24,521 nt of DNA from JACVRW01 sp035705985 (lineage in GTDB: Bacteria; Actinomycetota; Thermoleophilia; Solirubrobacterales; Thermoleophilaceae). The stretch spans positions 1 to 24,521 of the forward strand of contig DASSVP010000024.1 in the NCBI GenBank assembly GCA_035705985.1. The letters are read 5' to 3'. Below, piece after piece: positions 7,056-14,324 of the stretch. Position 1 is the stretch's first letter. Every line of letters begins with the position of its first letter. The notes beneath the pieces were generated by a model. The model was not told the origin of the DNA. It saw only the letters and a list, made by a program, of their open reading frames with translations, and made no database searches. The translations under genes were made by a program, and so were the position numbers.

Positions 7056-7451
7056 ATGCCTTCGACCGATGCTCAGCTGGTAAGCACCCTCTACGGGATC
7101 GATTGGACCGACGTGGACGCCAGGGCGCGAGGGTTGGCGGCGGCAGCTGAAGTGATGTCGCCGGACGTGAAAGCCCGGATCTCGCCCGAGGTCGGAGACC
7201 GCGTACTGGACGGCATTGACGGCTTCGCGACGTTCATCGAGGGGCTCGAGGAGGACTTCTCGGAGTTCCGATATGACGTGGAGGTCGTGAAGGAGACCGC
7301 ACCGGGAGAGGTCACCCTCAGTGGAGTCGTCCACGCCCGAGGCAGGCGCAGCCGGATGCCGCTGAGCGCTCCGTTCAGTCACTCCTGGCTTTTCATCGAT
7401 GGCCGCGCCGTGCGCGTGGAGGCCCGCCTGAGCCGGGCAGACCTCCGGTAG
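7056..7451 (+). CDS. NTF2/SnoaL-like protein
   Basis: 131 residues from the ATG at 7056. The pattern is that of a compact NTF2-like cone fold: an N-terminal helix with LVSTLYGIDWTDVDARARGL, then MSPDVKARISPEV, a helix GFATFIEGLEEDF, and long beta strands ending in SHSWLFIDGRAVRVEARL. Many such proteins are small enzymes or ligand-binding proteins, and nothing here fixes a substrate. No ribosome site is visible; a GATACT hexamer lies 9-14 bases upstream, so the mRNA may be leaderless. An ATG at 7005 in the same frame would add 17 residues. It is convergent with the STAS gene, whose stop is 30 bases away. Confidence 0.65.
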   Translation: MPSTDAQLVSTLYGIDWTDVDARARGLAAAAEVMSPDVKARISPEVGDRVLDGIDGFATFIEGLEEDFSEFRYDVEVVKETAPGEVTLSGVVHARGRRSRMPLSAPFSHSWLFIDGRAVRVEARLSRADLR

Positions 7452-7481
7452 CGCGACGCGGGCCTGATCAGTCCGCCGGCG

Positions 7482-7811
7482 TCAGATCGAATCGAGGTCG
7501 TCGACGACCGCGATGACGTCATCGAACCCGGACAGCTCGAACGCGCGTCGAACGGTGTATGGAGGCCTGACGAAGACGATTCGGCGGCCCGCCTCGACCG
7601 CCCGGGCGTGGGCGGCGGCGACCACTCCCATGCCGCTCGAATCCATGAAACTGAGCCCGCTGAGATCGACCACGAGCAAGGCGGGCTCACGTTCTTCGAC
7701 CTTCGCAAGCTCGGCGACGACGCGCTCAGCGACCTCGAGATCGAAGTCGCCGCGGACGGTGACGATCGCCCGGTCGCTTTCGATACGCGATTCGACCTCG
7801 AAGTTCAGCAC
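7482..7811 (-). CDS. STAS-domain anti-sigma factor antagonist
   Basis: 109 residues, the usual length of a single STAS domain, starting at GTG 7811. The hallmark strand-loop LLVVDLSGLSFMDSSGMGVV is present at 46-64, with S58 in DSSG at the position phosphorylated by anti-sigma kinases in SpoIIAA/RsbV proteins. In that family the unphosphorylated antagonist binds the anti-sigma factor and frees a stress sigma factor. No anti-sigma kinase or sigma gene is in the window, so the partner is elsewhere. It lies 34 bases downstream of a universal stress protein gene on the same strand and probably shares its transcript. Confidence 0.88.
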   Translation of the reverse strand: MLNFEVESRIESDRAIVTVRGDFDLEVAERVVAELAKVEEREPALLVVDLSGLSFMDSSGMGVVAAAHARAVEAGRRIVFVRPPYTVRRAFELSGFDDVIAVVDDLDSI

Positions 7812-7845
7812 GATGTGTCGTGGAAGTCGCTGTCGCCCAGCCGCG

Positions 7846-8271
7846 CTAGGTCGTCTTGACGACGTACACCGAGCACGGCGCCTTGTGCGTGACGGCGTTC
7901 GGGACGCTCCCGAGCACGCGCCGTTGCATGCCTCGGTTGCCGATCACGAGCAGGTCGGCGTTGCATTCCGCCGCGAGCCGGCTGAGCACCTCGCCAGGAT
8001 CGCCGTCGTCGATCAGCGACGTGCAGTCGATGTCCCGCTCGCGGAGCTTCTCCTCGGTCCTGCTGAGCATCTCGCGCATCCGCGCATCCGGGTTGTCGAC
8101 CCATTGCAGCTCCTCCGAACGACCCCCCAGCGTCACGGGTTGGCGGGAGTTCCGGCAGGCACTCAGCAACACGAGCTTCGCGTCGAAGCGCTGCGCGATT
8201 TCGGCGGCCGCTTCGACCGCCTTCGCGGCCGTGGGCGATCCGTCAGTGCCGACGGCGACGGTGGAGAGCAT
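7846..8271 (-). CDS. Universal stress protein (UspA family)
   Basis: 141 residues, a single Usp domain. The N-terminal strand-loop VAVGTDGSPTAAKAVEAA is typical, as is the C-terminal nucleotide-binding signature LLVIGNRGMQRRVLGSVPNAVTH (G-x2-G followed by GS), so it is likely an ATP-binding member. The C-terminal strand is CSVYVVKTT. It is the middle gene of a minus-strand trio: Usp (8337-8768), this Usp, then STAS. It resembles its upstream neighbour, so the pair may be an old tandem duplication. The ribosome site is weak. Confidence 0.9.
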   Translation of the reverse strand: MLSTVAVGTDGSPTAAKAVEAAAEIAQRFDAKLVLLSACRNSRQPVTLGGRSEELQWVDNPDARMREMLSRTEEKLRERDIDCTSLIDDGDPGEVLSRLAAECNADLLVIGNRGMQRRVLGSVPNAVTHKAPCSVYVVKTT

Positions 8272-8336
8272 CGAACGCGAGCATCCCAGACCGGTCGCCG
8301 AATGTCCATGAATCGGGATCGCGGCCCCGCTGGCGA

Positions 8337-8768
8337 TCAGTCCGTGTGCACGATCAGCAGGTCACATGTTGCGTGGTGCGAGACCTTGTTGGGGACGCTG
8401 CCGAGGAGGCGCCGCTTGCCGCGCATGCCTTTGCTTCCAAGCACGATCAGATCGGCCTCCTCGCTGGCTGCGACCTGGACGATGGCATCCGCGGAGTCAC
8501 CCTTCGGTGCGTGCTCGTCGACCGAGATGCCCTCGGCGCGAAGCCGCGCGAGGGTGCGCTGAAGGACGGCATCGGCACGGAAATCGCTGCCGACCGTCCA
8601 CTGCGCCGCCTCCGCGCCCGAGCCGTCGCCCACTCGCGCGGCAGCGGGCCGGTACGCGCTCACGACATGGAGCCGTGCTCCCGTCAATGCGGCGAGCTCG
8701 GCCGCTCGGCTGACGGCGCGATCGGCGGTGTCCGAGCCGTCCGTGCCCACGACGATGGTCTTGAACAT
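8337..8768 (-). CDS. Universal stress protein (UspA family), first gene of a stress trio
   Basis: The chosen start is the ATG at 8768, because a clear ribosome site (GGAGGG, complement of 8776-8781) lies just upstream and the product (143 residues) then begins MFKTIVVGTDGS as Usp proteins do; a longer frame to 8906 adds non-family residues. The ATP-binding signature LIVLGSKGMRGKRRLLGSVPNKVSHHA is complete. Residues around 45-65 carry an insertion rich in Ala/Gly. It is divergent from the ArsR-ArsC gene, with 127 bases between the starts. The downstream Usp and STAS genes are probably co-transcribed with it. Confidence 0.9.
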   Translation of the reverse strand: MFKTIVVGTDGSDTADRAVSRAAELAALTGARLHVVSAYRPAAARVGDGSGAEAAQWTVGSDFRADAVLQRTLARLRAEGISVDEHAPKGDSADAIVQVAASEEADLIVLGSKGMRGKRRLLGSVPNKVSHHATCDLLIVHTD

Positions 8769-8864
8769 TTGCGAGCCCTCCTCGGGATGCTGGGTCCACA
8801 TGACGGTAACCGACCCTGGCGATCGTGGCCTGCGCCCCGATGACCGGTCCTGCCCACCCATTCC

Positions 8865-8888
8865 CATCAAAATGGTTTGATGTATCAT
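8865..8888 (+). promoter_or_regulatory. ArsR-type operator next to a -10 element
   Basis: CATCAAA-ATGG-TTTGATG (8865-8882) is a perfect 7-bp inverted repeat and contains ATCAA-N6-TTGAT, the usual form of ArsR/SmtB-family operators. It is followed at once by TATCAT (8883-8888), a good -10, seven bases before the GTG at 8896; TTCCCA (8861-8866) is a possible -35. A repressor bound here would cover the spacer between -35 and -10. The lack of a ribosome site suggests a leaderless transcript. Confidence 0.75.
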
Positions 8889-8895
8889 CCGCCCG

Positions 8896-9687
8896 GTGAT
8901 CTCCACGGCGCGAGCCGATACGCCCTCACCCCCGCGGTTTCTGCGGCTGGCCGGCCACCCGGTGCGGTGGCGGCTGTTGAGTGAACTGGCACGCAGCGAT
9001 AGGCGGGTCGGCGAGCTGTGCGAGCTGGCCGAAGAGCGTCAGAGCCTGGTCTCCTACCACCTGCGCCAGCTGCGCGACGGCGGAATGGTCTCCGCGCGCC
9101 GCAGCATCGCCGACGGCCGCGACTCGTACTACGTGCTCGAGCTCGCGCGCTGCGGTGAGCTGCTCATCAGCACCGGCGCCTCGCTGCACCCGGGCCTGGC
9201 CGCGGCGGTCGCCCCACCCTCCGGCCGCGGCTCGGCACGAGCGCGCGTGCTGTTTCTGTGCACGGGCAACAGCGCGCGCTCCCAGATGGCCGAGGCGCTC
9301 GCCGAGGAACTGTCCGCCGGCGCGGTGCGCGCGGTCAGCGCCGGCAGCCGTCCCAAGCCGCTCCATGCCAACGCGGTGCAGGTCATGCGCGAGCGCGGGA
9401 TCGATCTCGCGGGTCGGCGTTCCAAGCACCTCGCCGAGTTCACCGGCCGGCGGTTCGACTACGTGATCACCCTCTGCGACCGCGTACGCGAGGTCTGTCC
9501 CGAGTTCCCCGGCACACCTCAGGCGACCCACTGGAGCATCCGCGACCCGGCACGCGCGCCGGGAACCGACGACGAGACCCTGCCGGCCTTCGAGCAGACA
9601 GCCGTCGAGCTCGAGACGCGCATCGGCTTCCTGCTCGCGGCGATCACACACCGCAACGGCTCGAGGGAGGTCATCGAGCATGCCTGA
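8896..9687 (+). CDS. ArsR-type repressor fused to ArsC-type arsenate reductase / LMW phosphatase domain
   Basis: 263 residues. Residues 12-98 are an ArsR winged helix (LAGHPVRWRLLSELA, recognition helix QSLVSYHLRQLRDGGMV, wing SARRSIADGRDSYYVLEL). Residues 115-255 are a low-molecular-weight phosphatase fold as in thioredoxin-coupled ArsC: the catalytic loop CTGNSAR (C122-R128), the redox-type cysteines in LCDRVREVCPEFPG, and the general-acid DP motif in SIRDPARAPG. In ArsC enzymes this reduces arsenate to arsenite; in ArsR proteins arsenite releases the operator. The classical CVC metal site is reduced to a single C42 with C86 as a possible second ligand, so the inducer should be tested. The operator palindrome 14 bases upstream supports autoregulation. 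No arsenite exporter is nearby. Confidence 0.87.
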   Translation: MISTARADTPSPPRFLRLAGHPVRWRLLSELARSDRRVGELCELAEERQSLVSYHLRQLRDGGMVSARRSIADGRDSYYVLELARCGELLISTGASLHPGLAAAVAPPSGRGSARARVLFLCTGNSARSQMAEALAEELSAGAVRAVSAGSRPKPLHANAVQVMRERGIDLAGRRSKHLAEFTGRRFDYVITLCDRVREVCPEFPGTPQATHWSIRDPARAPGTDDETLPAFEQTAVELETRIGFLLAAITHRNGSREVIEHA

Positions 9688-10063
9688 CGAGTTCGTCAGT
9701 GTCCGCTACATGGTCGACGACGTCGAAAGCGCCGTCGGCTTCTACACCACCCACTTCGGCTTTGAGGTGCGCTCCAGCTTCGTGCCCGCGTTCGCCGACG
9801 TCACCCGAGGGCGCCTGCGCCTGCTGCTGAGCGGCCCCACCAGCTCGGCGGGACGGCCGATGCCCGACGGTCGGACCCCCGAGCCCGGCGGCTGGAATCG
9901 CATCCACCTGATCGTCGAAGACCTCGCGGGCGAGGTGGAGCGGCTGCGAGCCGCCGGGCTCAGCTTCCGCAACGACATCGTGACCGGCCCCGGCGGCCGG
10001 CAGATCCTGATCGACGATCCCGCTGGCAACCCGATCGAGCTCTTCCAGCCCGCCGGCGCCTAG
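9680..10063 (+). CDS. VOC (glyoxalase/bleomycin-resistance) family protein
   Basis: 127 residues, overlapping the end of the ArsR-ArsC gene by 8 bases; its ribosome site GGGAGG (9665-9670) lies inside that gene, so the two are co-transcribed. It has two beta-alpha-beta-beta-beta modules: VSVRYMVDDVESAVGFYTTHFGFEV and WNRIHLIVEDLAGEVERLRAAG, ending in the typical DDPAGNPIELFQPAG. The metal-site Glu of the last strand (PIELFQ) is present. The protein contains no cysteine, so it is not an ArsI C-As lyase despite the context. The substrate is unknown. Confidence 0.85.
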   Translation: MPDEFVSVRYMVDDVESAVGFYTTHFGFEVRSSFVPAFADVTRGRLRLLLSGPTSSAGRPMPDGRTPEPGGWNRIHLIVEDLAGEVERLRAAGLSFRNDIVTGPGGRQILIDDPAGNPIELFQPAGA

Positions 10064-10076
10064 CCTCGCGCGAGGC
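10063..10076 (+). terminator. Short palindromic hairpin at the end of the ArsR-ArsC/VOC operon
   Basis: GCCTCGCGCGAGGC is a perfect 14-bp palindrome (5-bp stem, GCGC loop) beginning at the last base of the VOC stop codon. There is no T-run, and the stem is short, so the assignment is tentative. Confidence 0.35.
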
Positions 10077-10119
10077 CTCAGGAGCTCACCTGCCGTGCTC
10101 GCGGGATGCTCGGCATCCG

Positions 10120-10345
10120 ATGTCGCACGAGAACGTGGAGATGGTGCGGCGGCACTGTGCAGGGCTGGTCGAGGGCTTCGGTCGCGACGGATTCGAGCGG
10201 GGAGACTTCAGCGCCTCTTCGAGTGGCTCGACCGGAGATCGAGATGACCGGCTACTCGTGCTCTCCCGTGAAGGAGGGCGCGGGCGAGGCCGTCTCGCGC
10301 GGCATAGGTAGCTCCGAGGGCGAACATGGGTGGTCGCTACCGATG
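10120..10345 (+). pseudogene. Decayed NTF2/SnoaL-like gene
   Basis: The frame opens with MSHENVEMVRRHCAGLVEGFGRDGF, which matches the standard N-terminus of the NTF2-like proteins common in this kind of genome, then turns into unrelated Ser/Arg-rich sequence. Reading across frames recovers F-S-A-L-F-E-W-L-D-P-E-I-E-M-T-G if one C is restored near 10211 and another near 10230, as expected for the following strand. Two single-base losses therefore broke the gene; sequence after about 10300 no longer resembles the family. A sequencing error is possible but would have to occur twice. Confidence 0.5.
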
Positions 10346-10598
10346 ACCGTCCTCGGAGGTGGCCGTAACTTCGGCTCCATGAACCCAATCGCATTCATCG
10401 AGACCACCGCGGCCGTCCGGAGCGCGCTGCTAGCCGCGACGGCGGACCCGGTTATCCGGCCGCCCGGCCTGCACCGGCGCCTGCTCGTCGCCACACGCCG
10501 ACCGCGACTCAGGAGGGCCTAGACCTCGGCGCTCACCCCGCGGTGTGGCCTCGAGGCGCCACAGGACCGGCGTGTCGCCCGCACCGGGCCGCATCGCT
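10346..10598. other. Spacer with no recognised gene
   Basis: Between the NTF2-like remnant and the end of the GYD gene I see no frame with a family resemblance, no tRNA, no clear hairpin and no repeats. Together with the remnant it makes a 535-base stretch without an intact gene. Confidence 0.5.
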
Positions 10599-10925
10599 CT
10601 AGGTGCCCGGCGCTCGGTACCCGATCTGCTCGACCTTGCGCAGGGCGTCCATCGTTTCATCGACGGTGAGGAGAACGGTCGTCTCCAGCGAGCTGAGTGC
10701 CCCGCCGCCGCTGAGCGCCAGCGCGACCACCGCCATCGACACGTTGTCGGGGGCCTCCCACAGCGTGTAGCCGTCGTGCGTGCCGAAGGCGTACCAGAAC
10801 CCGTGGAGCGTCCCGCCCACCGACTCGATGTACGACTGGGCGGCGGTCCGCCGGTCCTCCGGGTTGTCGATAAGCCTCGCCCAGGTCTCCGGCGTGTAGC
10901 TGAACTTCGACAGATACAGCGGCAT
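10599..10925 (-). CDS. GYD-domain protein
   Basis: 108 residues, the usual length for this small ferredoxin-like-fold family. It starts MPLYLSKFSYTPETW and has the family core FWYAFGTHDGYTLWEAPD (about 44-61), including the G-x-x-D signature, then a helix SMAVVALALSGGGALSSLETTVLLT. A ribosome site (AGGAGGG, complement of about 10929-10935) lies just before the ATG. The function of GYD proteins is not established. It is divergent from the large cluster that begins at 11036. Confidence 0.85.
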   Translation of the reverse strand: MPLYLSKFSYTPETWARLIDNPEDRRTAAQSYIESVGGTLHGFWYAFGTHDGYTLWEAPDNVSMAVVALALSGGGALSSLETTVLLTVDETMDALRKVEQIGYRAPGT

Positions 10926-11035
10926 CGTCCCTCCTGGTCCTTGATCTCAACGCACAGCGCGATGATCGCACTGAACATCCCCGTGACGCCCCGCGTACCA
11001 CAGACGGATGCCGTGCGAGACCGGCGCATAAGGGC

Positions 11036-12016
11036 GTGCTCGACGAGGCGCACGCGTTCTGGCTCCGCCGCCCCGGCTGCGGGGAGATCCGGCCGGTCGC
11101 CCTGCCCGAGCCGGGGGGCGGCGACGTGGTGGTCCGCACGCTGCGGTCCGGCGTCAGTCGCGGCACCGAGACGCTGGTGTTCCGGGCCGGCGTGCCGCCC
11201 AGCCAGTACACGGCGATGCGCGCCCCGTTCCAGGAAGGGGACTTCCCCGGGCCGGTGAAGTACGGCTACCTCAGCGTCGGCACGGTCGAGCAGGGTCCGT
11301 CCGAGCTGAGGGGACGCACGGTCTTCTGCCTGTACCCGCACCAGACGGCGTACGTGGTACCGGCCGGCGCGGTGACCGTCGTGCCCGACGACATACCGCC
11401 CGAGCGCGCCGTGCTCGCGGGCACCGTCGAAACCGCGGTCAACGCGCTCTGGGACGCGGCGCCGCTGGTCGGCGATCGTGTCACCGTCGTCGGCGCCGGG
11501 ATGGTCGGCTGCTGCGTCGCCCGGCTGCTCGCCCGGTTTCCGGCGACCCGTGTCACGCTCGTCGACGTCGACGAGTCACGGGCCGAGGTCGCGTCTGCGC
11601 TCGGCGCCGGCTTCGCGCGGCCGGACGAGGCTCGCGGCGGATGCGACCTGGTCGTGCACACGAGCGCGACGTCCGCCGGGCTCCAATGCTCGCTCGACCT
11701 GCTCGCGCCCGAGGGCACGGTGCTCGACCTCAGCTGGTACGGCGACGCGGAGGTGCGCCTCTCACTCGGCGGCGCGTTCCACACGGGCCGTCTCGGGCTC
11801 CGCGCCAGCCAGGTCGGGACCCTGTCCCCGGCCCGGAGCGCCCGCCGCACGAGGGCGGACCGGCTCGCCCTTGCGCTCGACCTGCTGCGCGACCCCGCCT
11901 TCGACGTGCTCGTGACGGGCGAGTCGCGCTTCGACGAGCTGCCGGGCGTCATGGAGCGGCTCGCCGCGAGGAGCCTGCCGGCGCTGTGTCACACCATCAA
12001 CTACGACGGGACGTAG
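11036..12016 (+). CDS. MDR-superfamily dehydrogenase lacking the usual zinc ligands
   Basis: 326 residues from a GTG start. It has the medium-chain dehydrogenase layout: an N-terminal GroES-like domain (residues about 5-125, with SGVSRGTETLVFR and PGPVKYGYLSVGTVEQG) and a Rossmann domain with VVGAGMVGCCVARLL (GxGxxG at 153-158) followed by VDVDESRAEVASALGA. The catalytic-zinc Cys of ordinary alcohol dehydrogenases is Ser here (S41) and the four-Cys structural zinc lobe is absent. The SRGTE type resembles BchC-like and threonine-dehydrogenase-like members. It is the first gene of a ten-gene plus-strand run. The next gene starts three bases after its stop. The acceptor substrate is unknown; a role in making or modifying the pterin- or sugar-like moiety of the pathway is inference. 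Confidence 0.8.
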   Translation: MLDEAHAFWLRRPGCGEIRPVALPEPGGGDVVVRTLRSGVSRGTETLVFRAGVPPSQYTAMRAPFQEGDFPGPVKYGYLSVGTVEQGPSELRGRTVFCLYPHQTAYVVPAGAVTVVPDDIPPERAVLAGTVETAVNALWDAAPLVGDRVTVVGAGMVGCCVARLLARFPATRVTLVDVDESRAEVASALGAGFARPDEARGGCDLVVHTSATSAGLQCSLDLLAPEGTVLDLSWYGDAEVRLSLGGAFHTGRLGLRASQVGTLSPARSARRTRADRLALALDLLRDPAFDVLVTGESRFDELPGVMERLAARSLPALCHTINYDGT

Positions 12017-12019
12017 CCA

Positions 12020-12418
12020 GTGTTCAGCGTGACCATCCGCGACCACATGATGATCGCCCACAGCCTGCGCGGCGACGTGTTCGGGCCGGCGCAGCGCCTC
12101 CACGGCGCGACCTACGTCGTCGACGCCACCTTCCGGCGCGCGACCCTCGACGCGGACGGCATCGTCGTCGACATCGGAAGGGCATCCGAGGTGCTCCACG
12201 CGGTGGTCGACGAACTCGGCTATCGCAACCTCGACGACGAGGAGGCGCTCGGGGGGATGAACACCACCACCGAGGCGCTCGCCCAGGTCATCGCAGACCG
12301 GCTGGCGGACCGAGCACGGGCCGGCGAGCTCGGCGACGGCGCGCTGAGGCTCGACGGGCTGTCGGTGACGCTTCACGAGTCCCACATCGCGTGGGCGAGC
12401 TACGAGCGGCCCATGTGA
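12020..12418 (+). CDS. 6-pyruvoyl/6-carboxy-tetrahydropterin synthase homologue with altered active site
   Basis: 132 residues from a GTG start. It keeps the T-fold outline of PTPS/QueD: MIAHSLRGDVFGPAQRLHGATY, the strand VVDATFRRATLDADGIVVDI, NTTTEALAQVIADRL (in place of NPTxE), and a C-terminal VTLHESHIAWASYE with the pterin-anchoring Glu (E120). The key site differs: H14 and H28 are present, but the third zinc His of the usual HGH is Ala (A30), and the Cys that precedes it in QueD is also Ala (A24). H9 could replace the lost ligand. It may thus act on another substrate or by another mechanism. It is followed by a GTGA overlap with the glycosyltransferase, which ties it to the same pathway. 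Confidence 0.85.
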   Translation: MFSVTIRDHMMIAHSLRGDVFGPAQRLHGATYVVDATFRRATLDADGIVVDIGRASEVLHAVVDELGYRNLDDEEALGGMNTTTEALAQVIADRLADRARAGELGDGALRLDGLSVTLHESHIAWASYERPM

Positions 12419-13521
12419 GCGAGGTCCACGTCATCGTCCCGGACGGCATCGACGACCCGGCGCGGCCGAGCGGCGGCAACACCTACGACCGCAGGCTCTG
12501 CCGAGGCCTGGCGGACCTCGGCTGGACGGTGACCGAGCACGCAGTGCCCGGCGCGTGGCCGCTGCCCGGCGAGGCGGCGCTCGCCGCCCTTGCGCGCGCC
12601 GTCGGGCGGATCCCGGGTGGCGCCGTGGTGCTCCTCGACGGGCTGATCGCATCCACCGCCCCCGAGGCGCTCGTGCCGCATGCGCGCCGGCTGCGCCAGG
12701 TCGTGCTCGTCCACATGCCGCTCGGCCACCGTCCGCCGGCCGGCGACGCCGGCGCGGTCCGAGCGCGCGAGCGCGAGGTCCTCGCGGCCGCCACCGCCGT
12801 CGTCACGACCAGCGAATGGGGCCGCCGCCGGCTGGGGGAGCTGTACGCGCTGCCGGGAGGGAGGGTGCACGTGAGCGAGCCCGGCGTCGACGCCGCCGGC
12901 CTCGCATCCGGGACAGCGGCCGGCGGCACGCTCCTCTGCGTTGCCGCGCTCACGCCCGACAAGGGGCACGACGTGCTGATCGACGGGCTCGCGATGGCGG
13001 CGGGCCTCTCCTGGCGCTGCACGTGCGTCGGCAGCCTCGTCCGCGACCAGGCGTTCGCCGACGCGGTGCGCCGGCGTGCACGGGACAGCGGGCTGGACGA
13101 TCGGGTGCGGGTCCCGGGAGCGTGCACCGGCGAGGAGCTAGACCGCGCGTACGCCGGGGCGGACCTGCTCGTGCTCGCCTCCCACGCCGAGACCTACGGC
13201 ATGGTGGTGACCGAGGCTCTGTCCCGCGGCCTGCCCGTCATCGCCACCGACGTCGGCGGAGTGGGCGAGGCCCTCGGCAATGGGAAGAACGGCATCCGGC
13301 CGGGGCTGCTCGTCCCCCCCGGCGATCCGGCCGCCCTCGGCGCCGCGCTGCGCAGCTGGCTCGAGGACGCCGAGCTGCGCGACCGGCTCCGCCGGGGGGC
13401 GCGGGAGCGACGCGCGGAGCTGCGCCGGTGGCCCGCGACCGCTTCCGCCGTCGCCGACGTCCTCGCCGCAGCCGTCGAGCGCGGGGAGGACGGCGCCGGC
13501 CTCGCGGGAGCGGCGCGGTGA
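12415..13521 (+). CDS. GT4-family glycosyltransferase
   Basis: 368 residues. The chosen start is the GTG that overlaps the previous stop (GTGA); the product then begins with a strand VHVIVPDGIDDPARPSGGN, as GT-B enzymes do. The C-terminal domain carries LLCVAALTPDKGHDVLIDGL, the lipid/nucleotide-sugar helix region VPGACTGEELDRAYAGADLLVLAS, and the retaining EX7E motif E259...E267 in ETYGMVVTEALSRGLPVIATDVGG. It has no membrane segment. It should transfer a sugar from a nucleotide-sugar to an acceptor made in the cluster. Its position after a pterin-synthase homologue recalls pterin glycosides, but the acceptor could as well be a lipid. Confidence 0.88.
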   Translation: MSEVHVIVPDGIDDPARPSGGNTYDRRLCRGLADLGWTVTEHAVPGAWPLPGEAALAALARAVGRIPGGAVVLLDGLIASTAPEALVPHARRLRQVVLVHMPLGHRPPAGDAGAVRAREREVLAAATAVVTTSEWGRRRLGELYALPGGRVHVSEPGVDAAGLASGTAAGGTLLCVAALTPDKGHDVLIDGLAMAAGLSWRCTCVGSLVRDQAFADAVRRRARDSGLDDRVRVPGACTGEELDRAYAGADLLVLASHAETYGMVVTEALSRGLPVIATDVGGVGEALGNGKNGIRPGLLVPPGDPAALGAALRSWLEDAELRDRLRRGARERRAELRRWPATASAVADVLAAAVERGEDGAGLAGAAR

Positions 13522-14324
13522 CCGCGCACGCGGTCCAGGTCGCCCCGAAGTGGGTCCGGGTCGGCCCGGAGTGGCTCGGGCTGCGCGAGCCGGCCGACGC
13601 GGCGGCGCGTTCGGCCGAGCTCGCGGAGCGCCTCGCGCGGCACCTCGCCACGGCCGGCCGCCTCGTGATCCACGACCTCGGCGGCGGCAGCGGCGCGATG
13701 GGTCGCTGGCTTGCGCCTCTGCTTCCCGCCCCGCAGCACTGGGTCGTGCACGACCGGGACGAAGACCTGCTGGAGCTTGCCGTGGCCCACGCCCCGGCAG
13801 CGACGATCGTCGAGGGCAGGTGCTCGGACATCACGCGTCTCACCCGGGACGAACTCGCCGGCGCGAGCCTCGTGACCGCCTCGGCGCTGCTCGACCTGCT
13901 GACCGCGGACGAGCTGGCCCGGGTGCTCGCCGCGTGCGCCGGCTGTCCGATGCTTGTGACGCTGACCGTGGTCGGTCGCGTGACCCTGACTCCGGGGGAG
14001 CCGCTGGACGCTGCGATGGGCGTGGCGTTCAACGCGCATCAGCGCCGTGACCGCAAGCTCGGTCCGGACGCCGTAGCGGCCGTCGTCGGCGAGCTCCGCG
14101 GCGCCGGCGCCGAGGTTCTCGTCCGGTTGAGCCCCTGGCGACTCGACGCGGCCCGTTCCGACCTGACGGCCGAGTGGCTCGGCGGGTGGGTCGCCGCCGC
14201 CTGCGAGCAGGAGCCCGCGCTGGCCGCCGAGGCCGGTGCATACCTGGGCCGGCGCCTGGCGCAGGCGTCCGCGGGGAGGCTCGAGGTGACCGTCGACCAC
14301 GCCGACCTGCTGGTGCTGCCGTGA
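13518..14324 (+). CDS. Class I SAM-dependent methyltransferase
   Basis: 268 residues, GTG start overlapping the glycosyltransferase stop (GTGA). Motif I is clear: RLVIHDLGGGSGAMGRWLAPLL (about 48-69), followed by the acidic end of strand 2 (WVVHDRDEDLLELA) and motif II-like SLVTASALLDLLTADELARVL. A long insertion (about 150-210) precedes the C-terminal strands, so it is not one of the short standard types. No substrate can be assigned. It is one of two unrelated-looking methyltransferases in the cluster (the other is at 17986). Confidence 0.82.
   Translation: MTAHAVQVAPKWVRVGPEWLGLREPADAAARSAELAERLARHLATAGRLVIHDLGGGSGAMGRWLAPLLPAPQHWVVHDRDEDLLELAVAHAPAATIVEGRCSDITRLTRDELAGASLVTASALLDLLTADELARVLAACAGCPMLVTLTVVGRVTLTPGEPLDAAMGVAFNAHQRRDRKLGPDAVAAVVGELRGAGAEVLVRLSPWRLDAARSDLTAEWLGGWVAAACEQEPALAAEAGAYLGRRLAQASAGRLEVTVDHADLLVLP

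Noticed and set aside
7464..7471. CTGATCAG palindrome between convergent genes as a terminator
   Set aside because: It has no loop, mismatches on both sides and no T-run; too weak to call.
8337..8906. Longer start (8906) for the first universal stress protein
   Set aside because: The added residues are not part of the family, the region holds the ArsR operator, and the ATG at 8768 has a good ribosome site.
9680..10063. ArsI-type C-As lyase
   Set aside because: The arsenic-type context is suggestive, but the protein has no cysteine at all, and ArsI needs several.
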